Shown: positions 1 through 9,639, counted from the first letter of the stretch. The stretch: DNA of 64,000 bases from Vibrio sp. VB16 (GCF_015594925.2 NZ_CP087590.1:1302001-1366000); one strand, 5' to 3'. The notes: a model not told the origin generated them from the letters alone. Numbers and translations: made by a program.

Positions 1-1260
1 AAACAGATCCGCAGCTTAGCGGTTCGAGATAATATCATCACCGAAATTCGTCGCATGACAAAGAAACATGCAAAAGAGCTTTCTGAATTGGCAGTCGAAG
101 AGACTGGATTCGGTCGTGTGGAAGATAAAATTCGTAAACATTTACTCGTTGCTTCAAGGACACCTGGTACCGAAATTCTTACTCCTCAGGCGGTGTCAGG
201 TGACAGTGGATTGAGTCTGATAGAGAACGCTCCATGGGGTGTGATTGCATCGGTAACACCAAGCACAAATCCAACTTGTACTGTCATCAATAACTCTATC
301 AGTATGATTGCCGCGGGTAATTCTGTTGTATTTGCACCGCATCCAGCAGCAAAAAAAGTATCGCAACGTGCTATTCAGTTGGTTAATCAGGCCTCAGTTC
401 GAGCGGGTGGCCCACCTAATATATGCACCACGGTAAAAGTTCCTTCATTAGATAATGCGAGAAAACTTTTTACTTATCCTGGCATCAAGCTGTTAGTGGT
501 GACTGGTGGTGATGCGGTTGTTGATGCCGCAAAAGAGATTACGGATAAACGTTTAATTGCCGCGGGTCCAGGTAATCCTCCCGTGGTGGTTGATGAGACT
601 GCCGATATTGATCGTGCTGCAATCTCGATCGTTGAAGGCGCGTCTTTTGATAACAATATCGTGTGTGCAAGTGAAAAAGAAATTATTGCAGTAGAGGCTA
701 TTGCTGACAATCTAATGCATGCGATGACTCAGCATGGAGCGTATGAAATTAGCGCTAGCCAAGCAGATGAAATCGCCAAAAAAGTATTGAAAGGTTATCC
801 AGGTGATTCGCCTAGTGCAAACCCTCAATGGGTTGGGAGAGATGCAAGTAAAATTGCCGCCACCATCGGATTAGATATACCAGAGTCTACTCGATTACTC
901 GTCTTTCATGCCACCAAAGACAATGTCTTTGCGACCACAGAACAGATGATGCCAATTTTACCTGTAATTAAAGCCGCTAATGCAGATCAGGCCATTGATT
1001 GGGCAGTAGAGCTTGAATCAGGCAATCATCACACCGCAGCAATTCATTCAAAAAATATCGATGTGCTGACGCGAATGGCTTATGAAATAGACAGCAGTCT
1101 TCTTGCTAAAAATGGTCCTTGTATTGCTGCAATTGGTGCCGGTGGAGAAGGCTGGACAACCATGACCATCTCTACTCCAACCGGTGAAGGTGTGACTAAC
1201 TCGTTGACCTTTACACGTAAACGTCGTTGTACGGCGGTTGATTCGTTTAGGATTATTTAG
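1..1260 (+). CDS. eutE: Acetaldehyde dehydrogenase (acylating), EutE, 5' truncated by window edge
   Basis: CoA-acylating aldehyde dehydrogenase that converts acetaldehyde from ethanolamine lysis to acetyl-CoA in the lumen of the Eut microcompartment. The reading frame is open from base 1 and continues into the ATG at 55, so that ATG is internal and the true start lies outside the window. About 419 residues are visible of a family of about 465, so the N-terminal shell-targeting region is missing. The NAD-binding core (ENAPWGVIASVTPSTNP) and the catalytic cysteine context (NNIVCASEKE) are present. It is the first visible gene of a tight operon, with eutJ starting 3 bases after its stop. Identity is confident from sequence and neighbours. 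Confidence 0.95.
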   Translation, partial: KQIRSLAVRDNIITEIRRMTKKHAKELSELAVEETGFGRVEDKIRKHLLVASRTPGTEILTPQAVSGDSGLSLIENAPWGVIASVTPSTNPTCTVINNSISMIAAGNSVVFAPHPAAKKVSQRAIQLVNQASVRAGGPPNICTTVKVPSLDNARKLFTYPGIKLLVVTGGDAVVDAAKEITDKRLIAAGPGNPPVVVDETADIDRAAISIVEGASFDNNIVCASEKEIIAVEAIADNLMHAMTQHGAYEISASQADEIAKKVLKGYPGDSPSANPQWVGRDASKIAATIGLDIPESTRLLVFHATKDNVFATTEQMMPILPVIKAANADQAIDWAVELESGNHHTAAIHSKNIDVLTRMAYEIDSSLLAKNGPCIAAIGAGGEGWTTMTISTPTGEGVTNSLTFTRKRRCTAVDSFRII

Positions 1261-1263
1261 TCG

Positions 1264-2106
1264 ATGAACCAGCTAGAAATTGTCACTCAACGTCTCGCGG
1301 TCATTAACGATATTGTTAATGATGATACGCCAACAGATACGCCGGAAAACTGGATCATAGGCGTAGATCTTGGCACCGCAGATATTCAAACGGTGGTTCT
1401 TGATGGAGAAGGTGCGCCAATCGCCGCCTTCTTAGACTGGGCAAATGTCGTCAATGATGGCGTAGTTGTTGATTATATGGGGGCGTGTCGGATTGTGCGT
1501 TCTCAAATAAAACGAGTTGAAGATAAGTTATCTATTACCGTTGAGAGCGCGATTACGTCGTATCCCCCGGGTACTGATCCAAGAATATCTATTAACGTGG
1601 TTGAGTCGGCGGGTATTGAAGTGACGAAGGTGATTGACGAACCGTCAAGCGTCGCAGACCTACTGAATATAGAAAATGGCGCGGTAGTCGATATTGGCGG
1701 TGGAACAACAGGTACTGCGGTAATCAAAAATGGGAAGCAGCTTTATTCGCTAGATGATCCTAGTGGTGGTAGACATGTTTCTTTAGTTATCGCAGGTAGC
1801 CTAAAAGTTGATGATGATGAAGCGGAACGCTTGAAGAGAACAAGCTTTGAAAAGAATGATATTGCCATCATTGTAAGGCCTGTAATCGAAAAAATGGCGG
1901 ATATTGTTAAGCATCATATTAAAGAAGAGACACCTTCTCATATGTACTTAACGGGTGGTGGAACTCTGGTTAACGGCGTGAACAAAATCTTTAGCGCCAC
2001 GTTTCCAGAAACGGAAATTGTAACCTTCGAGCACGCTCTGTATTTAACACCGCTCGCGATTGCAAATTATGGCTTAAATCCTGTCATTCATAGAATTGTG
2101 GAGTAA
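1264..2106 (+). CDS. eutJ: Ethanolamine utilization protein EutJ, actin-fold chaperone-like
   Basis: EutJ-family protein of 280 residues with an actin/Hsp70-like ATPase fold. Phosphate-binding signatures are visible near residue 33 (IIGVDLGTADIQ), mid-protein (GAVVDIGGGTTGTAV) and toward the C-terminus (LTGGGTLVNGV). The role is poorly defined experimentally. The family is usually described as a chaperone-like factor of eut operons, and a part in enzyme assembly or loading is inference. It begins 3 bases after eutE and ends 6 bases before eutG, so it is very likely cotranscribed and translationally coupled. Length matches the usual family size. Confidence 0.92.
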   Translation: MNQLEIVTQRLAVINDIVNDDTPTDTPENWIIGVDLGTADIQTVVLDGEGAPIAAFLDWANVVNDGVVVDYMGACRIVRSQIKRVEDKLSITVESAITSYPPGTDPRISINVVESAGIEVTKVIDEPSSVADLLNIENGAVVDIGGGTTGTAVIKNGKQLYSLDDPSGGRHVSLVIAGSLKVDDDEAERLKRTSFEKNDIAIIVRPVIEKMADIVKHHIKEETPSHMYLTGGGTLVNGVNKIFSATFPETEIVTFEHALYLTPLAIANYGLNPVIHRIVE

Positions 2107-2112
2107 CTGACA

Positions 2113-3354
2113 ATGTCGTTTTCTCGTGAAGAATTAGTCCAAGTTGTCACTAATAGTATTCAGCAGTCGAAACTCTACAAAGGCTTTTTCTTCCGTTCAC
2201 CTGCTATTACTTTAACGGGTGGATATAGCGTCAATCAAATTGGTGATGTGCTGATTGAGTTAGGTGTAACCAAAGTGTTTATCGTTGTAGATAAAATGGT
2301 ATATCAACTTGGTTTACTTGAGGGTTGTCAGCATTCTCTGACCTTTGCTGGAATTGAATACACTATTTTTAGCGGAGTAGTTGGTGAACCAGATTCAGAC
2401 ATTATCAACAAATGCATACAAAAGATGAAAACCGCTGATGCTGACTTTGTTCTTGGTATTGGTGGCGGCTCTGCTTTAGACGTAGCAAAAGCCGTGGCTG
2501 TTATGGTCGATTATACAGGCAGTATCAGTGATTTTAAGGTCGGAGGACTGGCATCTCGTCGGGTTGGCTTAGGTGCTATTCCGACAACAGCTGGTACGGG
2601 CTCGGAAGTCACCGATATTACGGTGGTTAAAGATCTTGCCACTGGGGTAAAACTACCTATTAAAGGACCAGCACTTGTTCCTGACTTAGCCATTATTGAT
2701 CCCGCATTGATGTTAGGTGTTCCACCGGAAGTGACCGCGGCAACGGGTGTAGATACATTAACGCATGCGATTGAAGCGTATGTTTCAAGAGGGTCTAACC
2801 CATTATCTAAAGCTTATGCCTATCACGCAGTGGAAGCTGTCGCCCGTTCGTTACGTAGAGCCGTTGGTTGTGGTGATAACTTGGATGATCGATACGACAT
2901 GGCTGTTGCTGCTTACAAAGCGGGGCTTGCTTTCAGCAATGCGGGTCTTGGCTTAACCCACGCAATATCACATCAAATCGGCTCTCAGTTTCACATCCCT
3001 CATGGGACGGCTAATGCCATTTTGCTACCTTATGTCATGGCATTTAATGCCCTTGTCAGTGAGTCAGAATATGCAGAGTTAGCCGTCGCTTTAGGTGTGG
3101 CTAGAGAAAATATGACTCAAAGAGAGTGCTGCTGGGCGGCAATTAAAGCTGTCAGCCAACTCGTTCAGGATCTAGGGCTACCCACGTCGTTAGCTCATGT
3201 AGATATACATCTCGAGTCCATGCTGTCGCTTGCTGAAGATGCATTAGAAGATATTTGCTTAGGCGGCAATCCCCGCACAGTGACAGCAAAGCAGATCATT
3301 TCGTTACTGCAAGATGTTGTTAGCGGGTCGATTTCTGGTGAGGTTATTGTATGA
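2113..3354 (+). CDS. eutG: Iron-containing alcohol dehydrogenase EutG
   Basis: Type III iron-dependent alcohol dehydrogenase of 413 residues. In eut microcompartments EutG reduces acetaldehyde to ethanol and regenerates NAD+ for EutE. The nucleotide-binding segment GIGGGSALDVAKAV lies near residue 115, GTGSEVTD follows near 160, and the metal-ligand histidine block (THAISHQIG, then HIPHG) lies near 278-294. Its last four bases overlap the eutA start (ATGA-type overlap at 3351-3354), showing translational coupling. Assignment as EutG rather than another family member rests mainly on context. Confidence 0.93.
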   Translation: MSFSREELVQVVTNSIQQSKLYKGFFFRSPAITLTGGYSVNQIGDVLIELGVTKVFIVVDKMVYQLGLLEGCQHSLTFAGIEYTIFSGVVGEPDSDIINKCIQKMKTADADFVLGIGGGSALDVAKAVAVMVDYTGSISDFKVGGLASRRVGLGAIPTTAGTGSEVTDITVVKDLATGVKLPIKGPALVPDLAIIDPALMLGVPPEVTAATGVDTLTHAIEAYVSRGSNPLSKAYAYHAVEAVARSLRRAVGCGDNLDDRYDMAVAAYKAGLAFSNAGLGLTHAISHQIGSQFHIPHGTANAILLPYVMAFNALVSESEYAELAVALGVARENMTQRECCWAAIKAVSQLVQDLGLPTSLAHVDIHLESMLSLAEDALEDICLGGNPRTVTAKQIISLLQDVVSGSISGEVIV

Positions 3355-4781
3355 ATACCAAGTTAATCACTAGCGTAGGCATTGATGTTGGTACCACCAC
3401 AACTCAAGTCATATTCTCGCGATTAACATTAGTTAACCGTGCACCAGCATCGCAAGTGCCTGTCTATGAGTTCATTGATAGAAAAGTAATCTATCAAAGT
3501 CCCGTCATATTTACGCCAATCAACTTTGATGGCGTGATTGATAACGAAAAAATCAAACAGTTTATAGAGGAACAAGTATCCCTTGCAGGCATCACGCATG
3601 ATGACATTGAGAGCGGGGCGATTATTATCACGGGTGAAACCGCGAAAGCGAAAAATGCACGTTCTTCTCTTCTCCACCTTTCACAAGAAATGGGTGACTT
3701 TGTTGTTGCCACTGCGGGTCCGCATTTAGAGTCTATTATTGCTGGTCGGGGTAGTGGTGCTCAACAGGTGTCTGAATCGAATCATCGCCGTGTTATGAAC
3801 ATTGATATCGGTGGTGGCACCGCCAACTTTGTTGTTTTTGATTGTGGTCGAGTAGTCGATACCGCGTGTATCAATATAGGTGGCAGACTCATTCAGTTGG
3901 GAGAGCAGGGACAAGTGACCTATCTATCCGAAGCTGGAGCCATGTTGGTAAAAGAAGTCTTTGGGGAGCAGATCAGTCCCAACGCATTAACGAAAGACCA
4001 TATTAAACGTATTAGTAACAAAATGGCCGATATTCTGTTCGGGTTAATAAGAGGCGAGAACACCCAAATTACCGCTCGACTATTACAAACGGCAGAGCTT
4101 AAGCAATTTGATGATATTGATTCCATTTATATCAGTGGCGGTGTGGGTAAGTGCTTGTTCCAAGAACGGGTGAACCCCGTTGATGACCTGAAATTTGGTG
4201 ATATGGGTCCGATGCTCGCTCGATCTATGCTAAGACACACTGAGTTTGAAAGATTGCCATTTGTCGAACCAAAACAGACAGTGAGAGCAACCGTAATTGG
4301 TGCAGGAGCACATTCACTTTCTCTTTCTGGTTCAACTATATGGCTCGAATTAGAAAGCTTACCGATAAAGAATGTTCCGGTTATCCACCCAACGATTGAT
4401 TGGAACAACCCAGAATTTGATGTTAGCAAGGAAATATGTATCTGTGCTGAACGGATGGATATTGCCCTTGCTACGGACCAATATGCTATTGCATTAGATA
4501 GTAGCATGCCAACTAAATACCGCGCGGTGCTCCAAGCTGTCAAAGGACTCGAGCAGTTTTATCGTTTACATGGTAATCACAACGATTCAGCACTAATAAT
4601 TTCTCATAATGATATAGGCAAAGCACTCGGAATGGAGTTACAACCGTTGCTTTTACCTCAACCGCTTGCGGTTATTGATGAAGTTGCTACCCGAGAAGGG
4701 GACTACATCGATATTGGTAAAAGTTATTTTGGAGGGGAGATTGTTCCCCTCACGGTGAAATCTCTCGCGTTTCCGTCATAA
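3351..4781 (+). CDS. eutA: Ethanolamine ammonia-lyase reactivating factor EutA
   Basis: EutA (476 residues) reactivates ethanolamine ammonia-lyase by exchanging damaged cobalamin in an ATP-dependent way, as known for the enterobacterial protein. ATPase-fold signatures are visible: SVGIDVGTTTTQVIF at the N-terminus, MNIDIGGGTANFVVFD near residue 150 and a YISGGVG segment near 260. Length is close to the E. coli protein. It overlaps the end of eutG by 4 bases and is followed 11 bases later by eutB with a good ribosome site (aaggag), consistent with balanced production with its client enzyme. Confidence 0.95.
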   Translation: MNTKLITSVGIDVGTTTTQVIFSRLTLVNRAPASQVPVYEFIDRKVIYQSPVIFTPINFDGVIDNEKIKQFIEEQVSLAGITHDDIESGAIIITGETAKAKNARSSLLHLSQEMGDFVVATAGPHLESIIAGRGSGAQQVSESNHRRVMNIDIGGGTANFVVFDCGRVVDTACINIGGRLIQLGEQGQVTYLSEAGAMLVKEVFGEQISPNALTKDHIKRISNKMADILFGLIRGENTQITARLLQTAELKQFDDIDSIYISGGVGKCLFQERVNPVDDLKFGDMGPMLARSMLRHTEFERLPFVEPKQTVRATVIGAGAHSLSLSGSTIWLELESLPIKNVPVIHPTIDWNNPEFDVSKEICICAERMDIALATDQYAIALDSSMPTKYRAVLQAVKGLEQFYRLHGNHNDSALIISHNDIGKALGMELQPLLLPQPLAVIDEVATREGDYIDIGKSYFGGEIVPLTVKSLAFPS

Positions 4782-4792
4782 AGGAGTGGCTA

Positions 4793-6160
4793 ATGATTTT
4801 GAAAACCCGTCTGTTTGGTCAGACATATCAATTCTCAGACGTGAAAGAAGTGATGGCGAAAGCGTCCGATCTTCGTTCGGGAGATGTACTCGCTGGTATT
4901 GCAGCCTCTAGCTCTCAAGAGAGGGTTGCTGCGAAACAGGTGTTGTCTGAATTGACACTTAGAGATTTACGTGAAAACCCTTCGGTTCCATATGAACTCG
5001 ACGTGATCACGAGGATAAATCAGGACAGCTTGAATCGAGCTGTTTATGAGAAAATCCAGAACTGGACGGTAAGTGAACTACGAGAGTATGTGCTTTCTAA
5101 TACGCCGAGCAGGGAAGAATTCCAGAGGCTCAGCAAAGGGCTAACGGCTGAAATGATTTCTGCAACAGCAAAGCTTTGTTCGAATGCCGACCTAATGTTT
5201 GGCGCGAAAAAGTTACCCGTTGTGACTAAAGCAAATAGTACCTTAGGTATTCCCGGCCACTTTAGTTGTCGATTACAACCAAATGACACGCGTGACAATA
5301 TAAATTCAATTTTAGCACAAACCTACGAAGGTCTTACGTATGGGTGTGGCGACGCAGTAATCGGTATAAACCCTGTAACCGACAGTGTCGAAAATACCAC
5401 TCAAATGCTTAACGCAATACAAGATGTCATTAACAAATTTGAAATTCCGACACAGCCTTGTGTGCTGGCACATATCACCACTCAAATGGAAGCGGTTCGT
5501 AAAGGCGCTCCAGGAGGCCTTTTATTCCAGAGTATTTCTGGCTCTGAAAAAGGGTTGTCTGAGTTTGGCGTCTCTGTAGCGATGCTTGACGAAGCCTATG
5601 AAATAGGCAAACAGTATTGTCATTTAGCTGGCGATAATATGATGTATTTTGAAACAGGCCAAGGTTCTGCGCTATCTGCTGATGCTCACTATGGGGCAGA
5701 CCAGATGACAATGGAAGCGCGTTGTTATGGATTGGCTCGCCGTTATAAGCCGCATCTAGTTAATACTGTGGTTGGATTTATTGGCCCTGAATATCTCTAT
5801 AATCACCAACAGATTATCCGTGCAGGTTTAGAAGACCACTTTATGGGCAAACTGTCTGGTCTGCCTATGGGTTGTGATGCTTGTTATACAAACCATGCCG
5901 ATACCGATCAGAACTCAAATGAGAACTTAGTAACGTTGTTAGCGGCATCAGGTATCAACTTTGTTATTGGTATGCCTATGGGGGACGACATTATGCTGAA
6001 CTATCAGACAAATGCCTTCCACGATACTGCGACGGTTCGTCAATTATTAGGGCTGAGACCTGCTCCAGAATTTGAAAAATGGATGGAGAAAATGGGGCTG
6101 CTAGAAAACGGGCTATTAACCTCAAAAGCTGGTGACCCTTCAATTTTCTTTAATCGATAA
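4793..6160 (+). CDS. eutB: Ethanolamine ammonia-lyase large subunit EutB
   Basis: Catalytic large subunit (455 residues; E. coli about 453) of adenosylcobalamin-dependent ethanolamine ammonia-lyase, which splits ethanolamine to acetaldehyde and ammonia. The sequence is EutB-like along its whole length, with the conserved barrel segments YEGLTYGCGDAVIGINPV, FETGQGSALSADAH and GLPMGCDACYTNHADTD, which in the family contribute to the substrate/cobalamin pocket. eutC follows after 12 bases. No cobalamin riboswitch lies in the visible part of the operon; the operon promoter is outside the window. Confidence 0.97.
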   Translation: MILKTRLFGQTYQFSDVKEVMAKASDLRSGDVLAGIAASSSQERVAAKQVLSELTLRDLRENPSVPYELDVITRINQDSLNRAVYEKIQNWTVSELREYVLSNTPSREEFQRLSKGLTAEMISATAKLCSNADLMFGAKKLPVVTKANSTLGIPGHFSCRLQPNDTRDNINSILAQTYEGLTYGCGDAVIGINPVTDSVENTTQMLNAIQDVINKFEIPTQPCVLAHITTQMEAVRKGAPGGLLFQSISGSEKGLSEFGVSVAMLDEAYEIGKQYCHLAGDNMMYFETGQGSALSADAHYGADQMTMEARCYGLARRYKPHLVNTVVGFIGPEYLYNHQQIIRAGLEDHFMGKLSGLPMGCDACYTNHADTDQNSNENLVTLLAASGINFVIGMPMGDDIMLNYQTNAFHDTATVRQLLGLRPAPEFEKWMEKMGLLENGLLTSKAGDPSIFFNR

Positions 6161-6172
6161 GCGGAGATAACA

Positions 6173-7057
6173 ATGAACGACAAAAATATACAAGATATTG
6201 TCTCAGCTGTTTTACAACAGCTTGGAGAAAAAGATGTATCCGCTTCAACGGTTAAGAGAGTGGTTAGTGAAGAGATCACGCCTGTTGTAAGTGATGGCTC
6301 ATTGCCTGATTTAGGCGACGATGAGTTCAAAAACTGGAACGGTGTGGTTAATGCTCAAGATCCTAAAATAGTTGAGGATCTGATGACTCAAACAGGGGCC
6401 CGGGTTGGAAATGGTTGTGCTGGCCCTCGTCCTAGAACGACGGCATTGATGCGTTTCTGGGCCGATCACTCCCGCTCGAAAGACACAGTAATTAAGAACA
6501 TCAGTGAGCAGTGGTTGAAAGACCATGATTTAGTAGAGGCTAAAAGCCAGGCTAAAGATAAAGATGAATACCTAACGCGTCCAGATCTGGGTCGAAAACT
6601 TTGCCCTGATAGTCGAGATATTATCACTAAAAACTGTGAGCAGTCACCGCAGGTTCAGGTGGTTCTGTCTGATGGATTGAGTATGGATGCTATCACAAGC
6701 AATCTGGATGAAATTCTCCCTCCGTTGATGAATGGTATAAAAAATGCTGGGCTTAAAACAAACGCGCCTTTTTTCCTTAGATACGGTCGTGTAAAAGCTC
6801 AGGATGAAATCGGTGAACTACTCAATGCAGAAGTGAATATTCTGTTGATTGGTGAGAGGCCAGGGCTTGGACAGTCGGAATCGTTGAGCTGTTACGCGAT
6901 CTATAAACCGACTAAAGATACCGTGGAATCTGATCGTACCGTTATTTCGAACATTCATAGCGGTGGAACTCCACCGGTGGAAGCGGCTGCCGTAATAGTC
7001 GATTTAATTAAAACGATGCTGGAGCAAAAAACCAGCGGCATCAATTTAAAAAGATAG
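6173..7057 (+). CDS. eutC: Ethanolamine ammonia-lyase small subunit EutC
   Basis: Small, cobalamin-binding subunit of ethanolamine ammonia-lyase (294 residues; E. coli about 295). A variable N-terminal stretch of roughly 60 residues, which in enterobacteria carries the microcompartment targeting signal, precedes the conserved core with ARVGNGCAGPRPRT. The strongly conserved C-terminal motif GERPGLGQSESLSCYAIYKP is present near residue 225. It has a strong ribosome site (gcggag) and sits between eutB and eutL, as expected for stoichiometric assembly with EutB. Confidence 0.96.
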   Translation: MNDKNIQDIVSAVLQQLGEKDVSASTVKRVVSEEITPVVSDGSLPDLGDDEFKNWNGVVNAQDPKIVEDLMTQTGARVGNGCAGPRPRTTALMRFWADHSRSKDTVIKNISEQWLKDHDLVEAKSQAKDKDEYLTRPDLGRKLCPDSRDIITKNCEQSPQVQVVLSDGLSMDAITSNLDEILPPLMNGIKNAGLKTNAPFFLRYGRVKAQDEIGELLNAEVNILLIGERPGLGQSESLSCYAIYKPTKDTVESDRTVISNIHSGGTPPVEAAAVIVDLIKTMLEQKTSGINLKR

Positions 7058-7066
7058 AGGTGAACG

Positions 7067-7723
7067 ATGGCTATTCAAGACAAAATTCCAGCATCTGTAT
7101 TAGCAACCAGAGTGATTGCATCGGTTGAATCAGAATATGCTAAAGCACTTAAGTTAAAGCCGAATCAAGTCAGTATTGGTTTGATTACGAGTGATTGTGA
7201 TGATGTTACGTATTGTGCTCTAGATGAAGCAACAAAAGCCGCAAACGTAGAAGTCGTATACGCTCGTTCGTTCTATGCTGGTGCGGCACACTCATCTGGA
7301 CCTACATCTGGTGAAGTCATCGGTATCATTGCTGGTGAATGCCCGGCAGATGTCATTGCAGGTTTAGATCGTTGCAAAGAAGTAATAGAAAATGAGGCCG
7401 CGTTCCAGACAGCAAATGAAGCAGGAGATATCGCTTATTTTGCACACTTAGTCACTTCAACAGGTAGTTACCTTTCTGCGGAAGCGGATGTCGAACAAGG
7501 TGATGCATTGGCGTATCTAATTGCGCCACCGTTGGAAGCCATGTTTGCTATTGACGCCGCTCTAAAATCCGCTGATGTTCAATTAAAAAACCTGTTTGAA
7601 CCACCATCAGAAACAAACTTTGCTGGCGCTCATTTAGTTGGTTCTCAAGCGGCTTGCCGTGCTGCGTGCGAAGCGTTTGCTGAAGCAGTAATCAGCATTG
7701 CTAGCAACCCAATCTCTCACTAA
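7067..7723 (+). CDS. eutL: Microcompartment shell protein EutL (tandem-BMC trimer)
   Basis: EutL-type shell protein of 218 residues with two circularly permuted BMC folds in one chain. Members form trimeric pseudohexameric tiles with a gated central pore. Family-typical segments are IGLITSDCDDVTYCALDEATKAANV and the SFYAGAAHSSGPTSGEVIGII loop, which belongs to the region lining the small pores. It follows eutC by 9 bases and precedes the PduS-like gene by 11. Length agrees with E. coli EutL (about 219). The hexameric shell genes eutM/eutS and pentameric eutN are not in the window and presumably lie upstream. Confidence 0.95.
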   Translation: MAIQDKIPASVLATRVIASVESEYAKALKLKPNQVSIGLITSDCDDVTYCALDEATKAANVEVVYARSFYAGAAHSSGPTSGEVIGIIAGECPADVIAGLDRCKEVIENEAAFQTANEAGDIAYFAHLVTSTGSYLSAEADVEQGDALAYLIAPPLEAMFAIDAALKSADVQLKNLFEPPSETNFAGAHLVGSQAACRAACEAFAEAVISIASNPISH

Positions 7724-7734
7724 GGCACGTTAAC

Positions 7735-9078
7735 ATGAGCTCATTTTTAGATAAAGTCAGAGATGCTGGGGTCGTTGGTGCTGGAGGGGCTGGTTTTCCT
7801 ACCTACGTAAAGCTAGATTGCAAAGTCGATCTGGTTCTTGCGAACGGTGCTGAATGCGAACCTTTGCTAAATAAAGATCAAGTTGTTATGCAGATCTGGG
7901 CAGATGAAATGCTCGGAGGCATGTTACTCGCGATGAAACAAACGGGGGCATCGCAAGCTATTATCGGTATCAAAGACAAACATCAAGATACTATCGAGAT
8001 AATAGAAAGCGCAATTCAAAAACTAGCAAAACCTGAAGAATTTTCGGTATTGCAAATGCGTGACGTCTACCCAGCAGGCGATGAAGTTGAGCTGATTTAC
8101 GAGGCGACAGGGAAGCGAGTGCCTTCAGGTGGTCTTCCGAAAGATATTGGCGTTTTGGTGCAAAATTCTGAGTCATATATAAATATATTTAGAGCGGCGA
8201 TAGATCAACCTGTCACACATACAATGCTGACCGTTCATGGTGAGGTGCAATCGCCCTATACAGCATGGCTGCCTGTCGGTATTTCGATCTCTGACGCTCT
8301 GGACATTGCTGGTGGGACAACCTGTGATGACTTCATCATTATTGATGGGGGACCAATGATGGGTGGCGTGGTCAGTTCTCTTGACCAGCCGATAACACGG
8401 CTTTCAAGTGGTTTTATTGTTATTCCTACATCATCGTCATTGGCAGTTAAAAAGACGATGCCAGAATCGACGTATCGACGTATTGGTAAAGCGGCTTGTG
8501 ACCAATGTAGTTTGTGTACCTCTATGTGTCCACGAAACATGTTGGGGTACCCCATAAAACCTCACTTGGTCATGCGAGCATTACAGACATCAGGACCTAA
8601 TAGTGAAACGTATGCCTTATCGGCTCAAGCGTGCAGTGAATGTAACCTATGTTCAATGTGGTCTTGTCCTGAAGGTTTAGACCCAAGGAATATGTGTGTA
8701 ACCACGAAACGTGATTTACGTGAATCGGGAAGGCTGATGACTCCTGAACAATTGCAAGGACAAACCGTAGATGTACACCCAATGCGTGATTATCGAGGTG
8801 TACCAACTAAGCGGTTGATTCAGCGTTTGGGCTTGGTGCAATACAGCAAAATAGAAGCCAAAAATCTAGAAGGTGAATTTGACTTTAAACACGTCAACAT
8901 TCCACTAAAACAGCATATCGGAGCGCCTGCTCAAGCGTGTGTCAAAGTGGGTGAAAATGTGACGGTTGGTCAAGTGATTGGTTTGGCATTAGACGATGCT
9001 TTGAGCGTCAACATTCATGCAAGCATCGCTGGTAAAGTGACCTCTGTCACCGAGCAGCATGTCGTGATAACGAAATAG
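7735..9078 (+). CDS. PduS-type RnfC-like flavin/[4Fe-4S] oxidoreductase in the eut operon
   Basis: Protein of 447 residues resembling PduS, the corrin reductase of propanediol microcompartments, and the RnfC/SLBB family. The N-terminal glycine-rich nucleotide/flavin region reads GVVGAGGAGFPTYVK, and an SLBB-like segment lies mid-protein. Two four-cysteine ferredoxin motifs follow: CDQCSLCTSMCP near residue 256 and CSECNLCSMWSCP near 304. In Pdu systems PduS reduces cobalamin and binds the shell protein PduT. Here the next gene is PduT-like, so a shared electron-transfer or cobalamin-recycling role in the Eut compartment is inferred. The classical enterobacterial eut operon has no such gene, so no eut symbol is given. 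Confidence 0.88.
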   Translation: MSSFLDKVRDAGVVGAGGAGFPTYVKLDCKVDLVLANGAECEPLLNKDQVVMQIWADEMLGGMLLAMKQTGASQAIIGIKDKHQDTIEIIESAIQKLAKPEEFSVLQMRDVYPAGDEVELIYEATGKRVPSGGLPKDIGVLVQNSESYINIFRAAIDQPVTHTMLTVHGEVQSPYTAWLPVGISISDALDIAGGTTCDDFIIIDGGPMMGGVVSSLDQPITRLSSGFIVIPTSSSLAVKKTMPESTYRRIGKAACDQCSLCTSMCPRNMLGYPIKPHLVMRALQTSGPNSETYALSAQACSECNLCSMWSCPEGLDPRNMCVTTKRDLRESGRLMTPEQLQGQTVDVHPMRDYRGVPTKRLIQRLGLVQYSKIEAKNLEGEFDFKHVNIPLKQHIGAPAQACVKVGENVTVGQVIGLALDDALSVNIHASIAGKVTSVTEQHVVITK

Positions 9079-9639
9079 ATGAGTAAAAATATGATTAATG
9101 CAATTGGATGTATCGAGCTTAATTCTATCGCACGTGGTTTTTTTGTTGCTGATGTAATGTTAAAAGCGGCGCAAGTTGAAATAATTTTTAACCGTAGTAT
9201 CTGTCCGGGGAAATTCATGGTGATGATATGCGGTGATGTTGCCGCGGTAAACGCATCAGTAGAAGCCGGTATGATCGCAGGTGGTCCAGAGATTGTAGAC
9301 GACCTAATAATTTCAAATGTTCATGAAGATGTATTCCCTGCGATCTCAGGTACGCGAGTCGTTGAGCGTACAGACGCGCTTGGAATTATCGAGACATTTT
9401 CAGTCGCTTCTATCGTTGAAGCTGCAGATGCTGCCGTAAAAGCGGCTAACGTTGAATTGCTTGAAGTCCATATGGCAATGGCCATTGGAGGCAAGGGATA
9501 CGTCACTTTAACCGGAGACGTCGCTTCAGTCACTGCTGCTGTAGAAGCGGGTGCGGAGTGTATTAAACATAAAGGATTGCTCGTGGATAAGGTTGTGATT
9601 GCCCAACCACGTAAGGAAATATTGGCTGACAAAGTATAA
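9079..9639 (+). CDS. PduT-like tandem-BMC shell protein with Fe-S cysteine
   Basis: Shell protein of 186 residues with two BMC domains (about 6-90 and 98-180). The family forms trimers with a central pore. It matches PduT in layout, including the loop RSICPGKF with Cys42, equivalent to the PduT cysteine that holds a [4Fe-4S] cluster on the threefold axis. It also keeps the second-domain block VHMAMAIGGKGYV. The ATG at 9079 abuts the preceding stop with no spacer. An in-frame ATG at 9091 with a GAG upstream is an alternative start. Adjacency to the PduS-like gene supports a redox pair passing electrons through the shell (inference). Confidence 0.9.
   Translation: MSKNMINAIGCIELNSIARGFFVADVMLKAAQVEIIFNRSICPGKFMVMICGDVAAVNASVEAGMIAGGPEIVDDLIISNVHEDVFPAISGTRVVERTDALGIIETFSVASIVEAADAAVKAANVELLEVHMAMAIGGKGYVTLTGDVASVTAAVEAGAECIKHKGLLVDKVVIAQPRKEILADKV

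Noticed and set aside
474..710. Minus-strand frames lying inside eut, pflB, chemoreceptor, icd and topA genes
   Set aside because: They are antisense or out-of-frame shadows of confidently identified genes and show no family motifs.
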